Shown: in pieces, positions 1-8,427 of the stretch
Layout: the number at the start of each line of letters is the position of its first letter
How positions within the stretch are numbered: the first letter of the stretch is position 1
Source of the DNA: JBMORL01 sp049322335
Lineage (GTDB): Bacteria; Bacteroidota; Bacteroidia; Flavobacteriales_D; UBA2798
DNA length: 62,962 nucleotides
Direction of reading: 5' to 3'
Assembly (NCBI GenBank): GCA_049322335.1
Contig: JBMORL010000109.1
Coordinates: 1 to 62,962 of the forward strand
Position numbers and translations under genes: made by a program
The notes under the pieces: model-generated
Seen by the model: the letters and a program-made list of their open reading frames with translations, nothing else
The model's database searches: none
Told to the model about the DNA's origin: nothing

Positions 1-21
1 GGTGAGGAGTAATTTTTTCAT
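1..21 (-). CDS. 5' end of an exported protein (cut by window edge)
   Basis: An ATG at 21-19 on the minus strand opens a frame reading MKKLLLT before the window ends. Lysines followed by leucines are typical of the start of a signal peptide. Only seven codons are visible, so the function is unknown and the call rests on the start alone. Confidence 0.3.
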
Positions 22-80
22 GTTGTTTAAGTTTTTAGATTGCCCAATTTAAGCAAAATTCATACCAAACAACGGAAAGG

Positions 81-332
81 CTACAAATTCTTCAGCACAT
101 AATCCGTCATCATCGTATACAGGTGCAGTCGTGTATTTCCCCGGTAAATACCGTGGTTGCGGTTGGGATAAACGAACATATCGAATTGTTTTCCTGCTTT
201 AATAAAGGCGTTGGTCATTTCGAGGGTACTCGGGTAATGTACATTATCCTCGGCCGAGCCATTGAGATCAGTAGTTCTCCTTTCAATTTCGTACGTGATT
301 AATGGGTGAATTACCGATGGGTTGAAGGAGTA
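81..332 (-). pseudogene. Decayed duplicate of the 3' end of the DPP IV gene
   Basis: Bases 81-260 match the 3' end of the intact DPP IV gene (from 3473), including the stop codon, at about 169 of 180 positions by hand alignment. The frame stays open and still encodes the C-terminal histidine segment (NRNHG). The aspartate segment reads AEDN, not ADDN, so the position equivalent to catalytic Asp677 is Glu. Beyond about 264 similarity falls sharply, although a short stretch near 300-317 may still align. The frame meets a stop at 333-335 and has no start. It is therefore a non-functional remnant of about 60 recognisable codons. A tandem duplication that later lost its 5' part is the simplest explanation. 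Confidence 0.75.
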
Positions 333-335
333 TCA

Positions 336-854
336 ATTATCAGATTAAAATCCACATGATTGAATTGGCAATAATTCCGTACATGATCCAGTGAAAGCGA
401 TGCATTTCTACTTTATTTATTATTGAATTAAGTTAAATAATTTTTTTTGGATATTATGAGTTAAAAAAATCTCCCTTACAAGCTATCGGTTAAATAAACA
501 TTCGCTATATCTAAATACATTTCTGCCCCTAACGATATTTTTCATATTTCTGATACGAATAGTTTGTGGAAATTCTGTGCCTGTGTAATGAAGGAACATT
601 TTATTACCACAAGTACTGGTGTTTTTCTCATTTTTTGCATTTTTTTACAATATGTTGAATCGGTTTAGTAAAACAATACCAGATTTTACTATCTTTATGG
701 ATTCTTGTCAGGCATGTAAGAAGTTAGCCGGTTTTTTGTAATCAATAAGAAAAAATGAATATATGGATTATCTTTTATATGCCATTGTTGAGATTGTACT
801 GTATTACTGATTAAAGCTTTATGTAAATTAAAATTGAAATTAAAAATAAATACT
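336..854. other. AT-rich non-coding stretch
   Basis: I see no convincing gene here. The stretch is AT-rich with short poly-T and poly-A runs. It must contain the promoter of the exported-protein gene starting at 855. A near match to the -7 box (TAAAATTG) lies about 15 bases before that start, but it differs from TAnnTTTG at one position. Confidence 0.5.
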
Positions 855-2381
855 ATGAGAAAAATTCATTTACTATCAGTCTTGATTTTAGTCGTTTTAC
901 TGGTGAAAAATTCCAGAGCGCAGTCTGTTGAACTTACTGAGATAAGCAAAAAGGAATTTAAAGGGGTGCACCCGATTATGGATAACTCTACAAACGAGGT
1001 GAAGGGGTATTATTGTTATTATGTAAGGGAAAGACAGGGAAAAGAAACGGAATTTGTTGTAGCTCTATTCAACAAGTCGCTTGTGTTAATAAAGCAAACA
1101 CCTATTGTTATGACCAAACGTTCAGCTGTTGATGGTAGCTGTTTCAACGGGAAAGAATTTTTGTTTGTATTTAACGACCCGGTGAAAAAAGCATTATCGT
1201 ATGTTTCGATGGATACTACTGGGAAAATTATTAAAACTAAAGGCGTCACGGAAGAAAAATCATACACAGCTACAGCTGATGTCTTTCCTGGTGAAGATGG
1301 ATTTTTTATTATAAAACCCATCAAAGAAAAGAAAGTGGGTTATTCTGTTGAAAAACTTGACAGGGAATTGAATTCAGTTTGGGAAAAAAGATATACAGTT
1401 GAAACCGGAATCGCAACAGCAGAAAATGTTCTTTCACAAAACGGTAAAGTAATGATCGTTCAAATGTACCGTCCGAAACTGATTTCTAAAAAAGTGGATA
1501 TGAAATTAATTTGCCTGGAAGACAAAACGGGAAATGATGTTTTTGTTAGTAATCTCGGTAACGGTGAATCCACACTTATCCCGACTTCATTTCTGGTGGA
1601 TAAAGACCAAAACGTTGTTGCCGGAGGCATGTATTTTGATGGAGAGAAATATACTGAAACCAACTCAGATGGAATTTTCTTGATGAAATATGACAAAAGC
1701 GGAAAAGAATTATTTGTTTCGAAAGATGATTGGGATAACGGTTTGAAAAAAGCTATTGCGAAAAATACTAAATCAACTGTTGCGCTTGGGACCAAACCCC
1801 GTGTTTATTTTCATTCTATTACTGAAAGTGAAAAAGGATACCAGATCATAAGTGAAACTTTCCGGATGAATTATCAATTGGTGAGTTCAGGACTTAAAGA
1901 TCTGATCACCGGACGATGGATTGGTAGCATGGGTGGTGATGATAATAAACCCATCACTTTTGAAGTGCTTGATTTTCTGGTGTTTAATTATTCTAACGAT
2001 GGAAAACTAAGTGAATTTAATATTATTGAAAAAGAACACACTAAAATTTCTTGTTATTATCCTTATAACCGGATGGCAGGATTACGTTTGGCACATGCGA
2101 TTAAATCTTTCAGATATTTTGATTATGCATTTACCACAAAAATGCCTGGTCAAACAGGGGAATTTTTGATTTCCTGTCACTATTCTAAAAATCCGAATTT
2201 CGGGATCACATCGCTTGAGCCGGATAAAATGTCGGAAACAAAACATATACCTATTGATAAAAGAACTATCAAAGACGGAAGCATAGGGGTTTTAAAAAAC
2301 AATCCGGGCAAAGTGGTTGTGTTTATTTACAACAGAAAAGAGGAGAACCTGATCCTCTATACGATAGATGTGAAACCCTGA
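855..2381 (+). CDS. Exported protein of unknown function, about 508 aa
   Basis: I do not recognise the family. The protein starts with a clear Sec signal peptide (basic start, Leu/Val-rich core, cleavage near SRAQ). An in-frame TTG at 834 would add seven residues ahead of a complete signal peptide, so the ATG at 855 is preferred. The mature part has many short strand-like segments with alternating D/G turns (for example KYDKSGKE), which suggests a beta-propeller-like or all-beta fold in the periplasm or at the surface. There is no T9SS tail, so it may stay periplasmic. A strong terminator follows directly, so it is probably transcribed alone. Confidence 0.75.
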   Translation: MRKIHLLSVLILVVLLVKNSRAQSVELTEISKKEFKGVHPIMDNSTNEVKGYYCYYVRERQGKETEFVVALFNKSLVLIKQTPIVMTKRSAVDGSCFNGKEFLFVFNDPVKKALSYVSMDTTGKIIKTKGVTEEKSYTATADVFPGEDGFFIIKPIKEKKVGYSVEKLDRELNSVWEKRYTVETGIATAENVLSQNGKVMIVQMYRPKLISKKVDMKLICLEDKTGNDVFVSNLGNGESTLIPTSFLVDKDQNVVAGGMYFDGEKYTETNSDGIFLMKYDKSGKELFVSKDDWDNGLKKAIAKNTKSTVALGTKPRVYFHSITESEKGYQIISETFRMNYQLVSSGLKDLITGRWIGSMGGDDNKPITFEVLDFLVFNYSNDGKLSEFNIIEKEHTKISCYYPYNRMAGLRLAHAIKSFRYFDYAFTTKMPGQTGEFLISCHYSKNPNFGITSLEPDKMSETKHIPIDKRTIKDGSIGVLKNNPGKVVVFIYNRKEENLILYTIDVKP

Positions 2382-2399
2382 TTTCCCGAATCAATAGAG

Positions 2400-2434
2400 A
2401 AAATGCAGAAAACAATTTAGTTTTCTGCATTTTT
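2400..2434. terminator. Rho-independent terminator
   Basis: A perfect 14-bp inverted repeat (2400-2413 and 2420-2433, arm AAAATGCAGAAAAC) with a 6-base loop is flanked by A and T runs. It can terminate both the gene ending at 2381 and the convergent gene ending at 2481. Confidence 0.85.
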
Positions 2435-2480
2435 CCATAGGAACAGGATCAATTTCTTTTTTTATGTTATCGTTTGACGA

Positions 2481-3422
2481 TTATTTAACGGGAATTTCAG
2501 GACGCTCAAAGCCGATTCCCAGTTTAATGCCAAGAGAAAAATGAGGAATAGTATTTTCTTCTTTAATTTTAAATAAAGTAGTCAATCCGCCTGATGTATT
2601 GCAATCGTAATAATCGAAAACGATGTTGCGTAATCCAAAGCTGAAGTAATATTCTATTATGGCACTGCTACCAACATCAGTTATATAACCAATTAATAGC
2701 TTACTGTCAAAAGTCGATATAGTTTCTTTCTTGTCCTGATAGGATGTACTTCCGCAGCTTTCTAATTCCATAAGATAGGACCGATATTTGATATCCACTC
2801 CAAAATAAAATTCATCAAAAACATAACTCGGGTAAAGCCGGATGTTGGTAGAAATAGAATATCCTATTTTTCTTTTCCGTTCATCAAAATTCTCGTAGAA
2901 ACCGTTTGATTCAAATAATCCACCCATAAAAATATTGGGATAAGTAATACCAATTCCTCCTTCAACGCTTACTTTTTTCTTTAAAACATGTTCATAGAAT
3001 ACCGGAAAATCACCTACGATAGCAAGAAGCGGACTAAGTTTTATCGCTCCGGAGTATTCCGGTGAATCATTTTTCTTTCCAAGTGATGAATAGGTAACTC
3101 TTACGGTTGTGACATTGTCTTTTTTATCCTCCACATATTTTAAAGTGTCTACAGGTTCGATACGAACAGGCTCTTCCTTTTTATTGATGACTTCCTTTTC
3201 CCCGTTAAAGTATTTAATCATAAATACTTCCGTCTTAAGAATAACATACAAGGGGCCTTCCGGGAGACTGTGTTTTTTGTATTTTATTTCGGTCGTATTG
3301 ATCTCAATTATTTTTGCTTCAATTTCATCGCCATTCATTTTTATAATTGTATCCTGTGCTAGTAACTGGCATGAAGATGCCCCCGAAGTGAAGATCATCA
3401 TCGCTAAAATTATCTTTCTCAT
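2481..3422 (-). CDS. Exported protein with Bacteroidota-type N-terminal domain and barrel-like C-terminus
   Basis: A signal peptide (about residues 1-23, ending LLAQ) is followed by a domain reading like 'DTIIKMNGDEIEAKI ... EIKYKK ... GPLY ... IKYFNGEKEV', a pattern I know from many uncharacterised Bacteroidota exported proteins. Residues from about 125 on show alternating hydrophobic strands and aromatic residues that suggest an outer-membrane beta-barrel. The protein ends in lysine rather than the aromatic residue usual for barrel proteins, so the barrel idea is tentative. It is convergent with the gene ending at 2381 and lies 50 bases downstream of the DPP IV gene on the same strand. Function unknown. 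Confidence 0.7.
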   Translation of the reverse strand: MRKIILAMMIFTSGASSCQLLAQDTIIKMNGDEIEAKIIEINTTEIKYKKHSLPEGPLYVILKTEVFMIKYFNGEKEVINKKEEPVRIEPVDTLKYVEDKKDNVTTVRVTYSSLGKKNDSPEYSGAIKLSPLLAIVGDFPVFYEHVLKKKVSVEGGIGITYPNIFMGGLFESNGFYENFDERKRKIGYSISTNIRLYPSYVFDEFYFGVDIKYRSYLMELESCGSTSYQDKKETISTFDSKLLIGYITDVGSSAIIEYYFSFGLRNIVFDYYDCNTSGGLTTLFKIKEENTIPHFSLGIKLGIGFERPEIPVK

Positions 3423-3472
3423 ATTACTATTTTGTGTTGTTTTTTATTGGAAATCATTTGATTGAAATGTAT

Positions 3473-5671
3473 CTACAAATTCTTCAGCACATAATCCGTC
3501 ATCATCGTATACAGGTGCAATCGTGTATTTCCCCCGTAAATGCCGTGGTTGCGGTTGGGGTAAACGAACATATCGAATTGTTTTCCTGCTTTAATAAAGG
3601 CGTTGGTCATTTCAAGGGTGTTCTGGTAATGTACATTATCATCGGCAGAACCATGTACAATAAGCAATTTACCCTTAAGTTTTGAAACATGGTTAATCGG
3701 AGAATTGGTATCGTATCCATCTGCATTTTCCTGTGGCCTGCGCATAAATCGTTCGGTATAGATGTTATCATAATACCTCCAGTTGGTAACAGGCGCTACC
3801 GATATTCCCATTTTAAAATAGTCGGCTCCTTTGGTCATACATAGCAGAGTCATGTAACCGCCATAGCTCCATCCCTGGCAACCGATACGCGACTTGTCTA
3901 CGTAGGGCAAATTACCCAGGTATTTTGCAGTTTCTATGAGGTCTTCTGTTTCGTATTTACCCAGTTGCAGGTACGTACATTTTTTAAATTTTTCCCCGCG
4001 ATACATCGTTCCCCTCGGATCCACACAAACAATCATGTATCCTTTTTGAGCCAACAACTGGTGCCAGAAATAAGAAGCTCCGTCCCAGGCATCTTCCACT
4101 TCATTTTTACCGGGGCCTCCATAAAAAGTAAGATAAACGGGATATTTTTTCTTCTCATCAAAGCCGATGGGTTTTATCATCCATCCGTTCAACTCCACAT
4201 CCTGCGATGTTTTGAATTTAAAAAACTCTTTTTTATTCATTTTGTATTGCGACATCCTGTTGATGAGTTCCTGGTTGTCTTTCAAAACTTTTAATTGTTT
4301 TCCTGTAGCATCGTGCAGCGAAATATAAGAGGGTGTGTTGGCATCCGAATGATAATTGATATAATATTTCATGCCGTTGCTGAACAAAGCATCATTGGTT
4401 CCCTTGCGCGTGGAAAGTTTTTTCTTCCCGGTTCCGTCTGTTTTGATGCAATACAAATCTTTTTCCATGGGCGATGATTCAACGGAAACATAATAGATAA
4501 TTCCTTTTTTCTCATCCATTCCCTTAAACTCGGTAACATCCCAGTTGCCGGATGTGATTTGAGTTTCTTTTCCGTCAAATCCTACAACGTAAATATGGTT
4601 ATACCCGTTTTTTTCACTGGTGCGAACCAACGCCTCGCGGTTATTGAAAAAAGTAAGATCGTCTGTAATGTCAATATACGTTTCAGATTTTTCTGTATAA
4701 AACGGGTTAAGTTTTAATGCGGTTACCGTATTGGAAGAGTTTCCTGTTTCCACCATGCAATATTCCAGTTTGTTCTGCAGGCGGTTCATGCGCAATACCA
4801 CCAGGCGGTTATCATTGTTGGTCCATTTTATTCTTGGAATGTAAATATCCGCTTCTTCCCCGAGAGACACAGGGGTGTGTCCTTTTTTAAGGTCATAGAT
4901 GCTGAGTGATATTTTTGAATTGTCTTCACCCGCTTTTGGATATTTGAATTTGTATTGCTGCGGATAGAGCGAACCATAAAATTCCAGTTCAAATTCCTTT
5001 ACATTCGTTTCGTCAAACGTATAATAAGCCAGTTTTGTCGATCCGGGCGACCAGTAAAATCCTTTTACAATAGAAAATTCTTCTTCATATACCCAGTCGG
5101 TGGTACCGTTAATGATTTTATTTTTTTCTCCGTTGGTGGTTACCTGCGTTTCGGCTTTGGTGTCGAGATGATAAATAAAAATATTATTCCCTCTTACGAA
5201 TGCCACCATTTTTCCATCGGGAGAAAATTCGGCCAGCATTTGTTTTCCTTTTCCGGGATCGGCAAGGGGAGTAGTGGTCTTTGATTTGATATCGTAGATA
5301 TAATATTGCGCATAATACGATCTGCGGTATACCGGTTCGGTTTCTGTAGCAATCAGCATTTTTGTTTCATCAGCATTGAACTCATAATCTTCTATCATCA
5401 CCGGGCTGTCTTTATAAACCACATCGGCTGAATTCACAATGGTTCCTTTTTTCGAATAATCCTTATAGGCATATTTGTTTACCTCGGTCATGTTTTTAGT
5501 GTCGGCTTCCAGAGCTGTAAAATGTTCACCATCGTTCATCGAACGCACTTCATCCACACTTTCGGGGACAAAAGTCCGGCTGTACCAGATCAGTTCGTTG
5601 GTGATCTCTTTTTGAGCATTCAGTTGAAGGGTGAAAGCAGTAAAAAGCAAAAAGGCAATTCGTGTTCTCAT
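3473..5671 (-). CDS. Dipeptidyl-peptidase IV (S9B prolyl oligopeptidase family)
   Basis: This peptidase removes Xaa-Pro dipeptides from peptide N-termini, probably in the periplasm. A signal peptide (about 1-19) is followed by a beta-propeller of about 480 residues containing the double-glutamate signature YEEEF that binds the substrate amino terminus. The C-terminal alpha/beta-hydrolase domain carries the catalytic triad: Ser602 in GWSYGGYM, Asp677 in GSADDN and His709 in NRNHGI. The length of 732 aa is normal for the family. There is no T9SS tail. A truncated, diverged copy of the 3' end lies about 3.4 kb away at the left edge of the window. The gene is divergent from the NlpC-like gene at 5853. 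Confidence 0.95.
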   Translation of the reverse strand: MRTRIAFLLFTAFTLQLNAQKEITNELIWYSRTFVPESVDEVRSMNDGEHFTALEADTKNMTEVNKYAYKDYSKKGTIVNSADVVYKDSPVMIEDYEFNADETKMLIATETEPVYRRSYYAQYYIYDIKSKTTTPLADPGKGKQMLAEFSPDGKMVAFVRGNNIFIYHLDTKAETQVTTNGEKNKIINGTTDWVYEEEFSIVKGFYWSPGSTKLAYYTFDETNVKEFELEFYGSLYPQQYKFKYPKAGEDNSKISLSIYDLKKGHTPVSLGEEADIYIPRIKWTNNDNRLVVLRMNRLQNKLEYCMVETGNSSNTVTALKLNPFYTEKSETYIDITDDLTFFNNREALVRTSEKNGYNHIYVVGFDGKETQITSGNWDVTEFKGMDEKKGIIYYVSVESSPMEKDLYCIKTDGTGKKKLSTRKGTNDALFSNGMKYYINYHSDANTPSYISLHDATGKQLKVLKDNQELINRMSQYKMNKKEFFKFKTSQDVELNGWMIKPIGFDEKKKYPVYLTFYGGPGKNEVEDAWDGASYFWHQLLAQKGYMIVCVDPRGTMYRGEKFKKCTYLQLGKYETEDLIETAKYLGNLPYVDKSRIGCQGWSYGGYMTLLCMTKGADYFKMGISVAPVTNWRYYDNIYTERFMRRPQENADGYDTNSPINHVSKLKGKLLIVHGSADDNVHYQNTLEMTNAFIKAGKQFDMFVYPNRNHGIYGGNTRLHLYTMMTDYVLKNL

Positions 5672-5852
5672 GGTGGCAGGTTTAATGCCGAAAATTAGGT
5701 AAATTTTCAGGGTTATGTTTACCGTTTATCAAAAACTATGCGGTTTAGGGAAAAACGGGGTTTTCAGTGCCATTTCATCCGTTTGATTTAGCTTTTTTTA
5801 ACGCACGGGCTTTTTATGATTCATTAATTTTATGTCAATAATCCTCCGTATT

Positions 5853-6467
5853 ATGGAAAAGCGAATAAAATGGATCGTATGTTTTCTGTTATGGGGCTTG
5901 TTTTCCCTCAGGGCGGGGGCTTTTGAGTGGAAAACAGGTGATATCGTTTTTCAGAGCTATGCCGGTTCGCAGGGATTTGCCATTCAGCTGGCCACCGGTT
6001 CCGTCTATAACCATTGCGGAGTGGTGATCGTGAAAAACGGAAAACCATACATTTTTGAAGCAGTGGAACCCGTTAAATTTACTTCTGTTGAAGAATGGGC
6101 CAAAAGAGGAAATGAAGGGAAATACGTGGTAAAAAGAATAGTCGGTGCCGACTCACTGATCAATAAATCAGTGGAACAAAAAATGCTGGCCTGGGCCGAA
6201 AAACAAAACGGAAAGCACTATGACATTTTTTTCGAATGGGGAGATGAAAAATTATATTGCTCGGAACTGGTATGGAAAATATATGGCGAATGTACAGGCA
6301 TTGAATTGGGAAAGCCGAAAGCGCTGAAAGAATACAAACTCGACAACCCGGTGGTGCAGCTTAAACTCAAAGAACGTTATGGAAAATCTATTCCCTACGA
6401 CCAGAAAATGATCGCTCCTTCTGATATTTTTTCCAATTTTCTGTTAACCACTGTATTTTCCAATTGA
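5853..6467 (+). CDS. YiiX/YebB-like permuted NlpC/P60 protein
   Basis: This is probably a periplasmic papain-like thiol enzyme acting on cell-wall peptides or lipids. After a signal peptide (about 1-23) it has GDIVFQS, then NHCGVVI with a conserved His before a small hydrophobic strand, and later YCSELVWKIY with the putative catalytic Cys. This His-before-Cys order is typical of the circularly permuted YiiX/DUF830 group. About 204 aa fits the family. An in-frame ATG at 5832 is possible, but the ATG at 5853 gives a compact signal peptide. A small hairpin (CCGGC/GCCGG, 6473-6487) follows but has no T tract. Confidence 0.8.
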   Translation: MEKRIKWIVCFLLWGLFSLRAGAFEWKTGDIVFQSYAGSQGFAIQLATGSVYNHCGVVIVKNGKPYIFEAVEPVKFTSVEEWAKRGNEGKYVVKRIVGADSLINKSVEQKMLAWAEKQNGKHYDIFFEWGDEKLYCSELVWKIYGECTGIELGKPKALKEYKLDNPVVQLKLKERYGKSIPYDQKMIAPSDIFSNFLLTTVFSN

Positions 6468-6527
6468 TTTCACCGGCAGTGGGCCGGCTCACACCATAAA
6501 TAGGGAAATTTTATTATTATTGCATCC

Positions 6528-8204
6528 ATGCAGCCCAAAGTACTGATCATTGAAGATAATCCTATTGTACGAAAGCAACTGGAAACCATTCTTGCCCCTG
6601 TTTATGCCGAGCTGCATTTTACCAACAGTGTGCGCAAAGCCATCGACCTTGCCCGGTATATGGAATTTGCCGTTATTCTTACTGATGTGCATACGCCCGA
6701 CAGTAATGGTTTTTCACTGGTGCATGAGTTGCTGGGCAAAAAAAAATCGGCCGAACAATATGTCATTCTTACCAACAGCAACGAAGACGAAGCTGAAAAT
6801 ATAATTAAGGCTTACAACAGTGGCGCGGTAGATTATATCACCAAACCTTTCCGTGCCGGTATAGTAAGGGCAAAAGTAGAATTGTTCATCCGCCTCTATA
6901 AAAAGAGAAAACGAATAGAACACCTTTTATTAAATATTCTTCCTGCTTCCGTTTCAGAAGAGATCCAGGAAAACGGGAAAGCTCTTCCCAAAAGATTTGG
7001 ATCAGCAACGGTAATGTTCACCGATTTTAAAGCGTTCTCTGTAAAAACACTTGAACTGGCCCCGGTAGAACTGGTCAATCAGCTCGACTGGTACTTTAAT
7101 GAATTTGACAAGATTATTTCAAAATATTCCATAGAAAAAATAAAAACTATTGGTGATGCTTACATGTGCGTATGCGGGGTTCCCGTTAGTGTGAAAGAAG
7201 ATGCACTGCAGATGGTAATGGCAGCTAACGAAATAGTGAATTTTATGGAGAAGGAAAAAAGAAGGAATATACGTGCCGGGAAAGCTTATTGGGAGTTGCG
7301 GATCGGAATTCACACGGGGCCGCTAGTGGCAGGAGTAATAGGGAAGAAAAAATTTGCATACGATATCTGGGGAAATACGGTGAACATCGCTGCGAGGCTC
7401 GAAGGGGCAAGTACTCCCGGAAAGATAAATATATCAGAAGAAACCTATAAACAGGTGAAGAATTATTTCGTTTGTTCTTCGCGCGGAGAAATTGATGCCA
7501 AATACATTGGAAAGGTGAAAATGCATTTTGTGGAAAGCATTCGTCCCGAATTTTCAGTGGAAAGAAAAGGTAAATTGGCCAATGACGATTTACGTTCTGC
7601 TGCCGGTATTTCTGAAATACAGTTTGAAATACTGAAAGAACAGGTGTTATCTGCTTTGCGAAATGAACTAAGCGATGATCTCTATTATCATGGAGTTCAT
7701 CACACGATAGATGTGATGAATGCTGTAAAAATAAATGGCAGGGAAGAAAACGTTCCTGCTGATGAACAGCTATTGCTCGATACAGCCGCCTTGTTGCATG
7801 ACACAGGATACATACATCGCTATGAACAAAACGAAATACTGGCTGTGAAATATGCGCAGAAAATACTTCCGCCATTTGGTTTTTCTACCGGCCAGGTAAA
7901 AATTATTTGTGGGATCATCAACACCACCAAAACTAAAGCAGTACCCAAAACGTTATTACAAAAAATAATGAATGATGCCGATTATGATTACCTCGGCCGC
8001 GAAGATTATCCTGAAATTGCAGAAACGCTGTATAAAGAATTAAAAGTCCGCAAAAAACATCTCACTTCCCGCGACTGGCTGCTGATGCAGATAAAATTTC
8101 TGGAACATCATCGCTATTACACCACCTGGGCCATCACTCACCGTAGTCCTGTTAAGACGAAACACCTGGAAAGATTGAGGAAGGAACTGGGAAGGAAGGG
8201 ATAG
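6528..8204 (+). CDS. Response regulator-adenylate cyclase-HD phosphohydrolase fusion
   Basis: A cytoplasmic three-domain signalling protein. Residues 1-120 are a receiver domain with E9/D10, phosphoacceptor D53, T82 and K106. Residues about 155-345 are a class III nucleotide cyclase with metal-binding D166 (FTDF) and D210 (GDAYM), purine-selecting K206 and D279 (pattern for ATP rather than GTP), and transition-state N286 and R290 in WGNTVNIAAR. Residues about 365-555 form an HD-type domain with YHGVHHTIDV, H424-D425 in LLHDTGY, and D483/D485. Phosphorylation by an unlinked histidine kinase probably switches cAMP synthesis. The HD part may hydrolyse a nucleotide. No kinase gene is nearby and the gene appears to stand alone. 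Confidence 0.9.
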   Translation: MQPKVLIIEDNPIVRKQLETILAPVYAELHFTNSVRKAIDLARYMEFAVILTDVHTPDSNGFSLVHELLGKKKSAEQYVILTNSNEDEAENIIKAYNSGAVDYITKPFRAGIVRAKVELFIRLYKKRKRIEHLLLNILPASVSEEIQENGKALPKRFGSATVMFTDFKAFSVKTLELAPVELVNQLDWYFNEFDKIISKYSIEKIKTIGDAYMCVCGVPVSVKEDALQMVMAANEIVNFMEKEKRRNIRAGKAYWELRIGIHTGPLVAGVIGKKKFAYDIWGNTVNIAARLEGASTPGKINISEETYKQVKNYFVCSSRGEIDAKYIGKVKMHFVESIRPEFSVERKGKLANDDLRSAAGISEIQFEILKEQVLSALRNELSDDLYYHGVHHTIDVMNAVKINGREENVPADEQLLLDTAALLHDTGYIHRYEQNEILAVKYAQKILPPFGFSTGQVKIICGIINTTKTKAVPKTLLQKIMNDADYDYLGREDYPEIAETLYKELKVRKKHLTSRDWLLMQIKFLEHHRYYTTWAITHRSPVKTKHLERLRKELGRKG

Positions 8205-8427
8205 CGTTTAAGTCATAGAGAAAACTCAAACAGAACACTAAACTATTGACCTTTTGCTGCCAACCACGCCCTTTGCTTCGCTGTGCGCCTGGGCTGAAGC
8301 TTCAGCGTAAGAGTAAGCTATGCAAAAGCGAAGAGCGGATGGGGCAAGCTGCAGGAACATTTATTTCACCATTTATAGTTGTTTTTGTATTCATTTCTTT
8401 TAAATTTAAAGGCACAAAACCGGCTGT
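8205..8427. other. Intergenic stretch with GC-rich palindrome
   Basis: No gene recognised. Bases about 8262-8350 are clearly richer in G and C than the surroundings and contain a perfect 14-bp palindrome GCTGAAGCTTCAGC at 8293-8306, flanked by further GCTTCGC/GCGAAG segments that can pair imperfectly. The rest is AT-rich leader for the gene at 8428. The GC-rich part could be a dispersed repeat. Confidence 0.45.

Noticed and set aside
3434..3685. Plus-strand frame across the end of the DPP IV gene
   Set aside because: It is antisense to conserved catalytic coding sequence and matches nothing recognisable.
6470..6495. Hairpin CCGGC/GCCGG as a terminator
   Set aside because: The stem is only 5 bp and no T tract follows.
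7243..7875. 210-codon frame opposite the REC-cyclase-HD gene
   Set aside because: It is antisense to conserved cyclase and HD coding sequence, has random-looking composition and no plausible start context.
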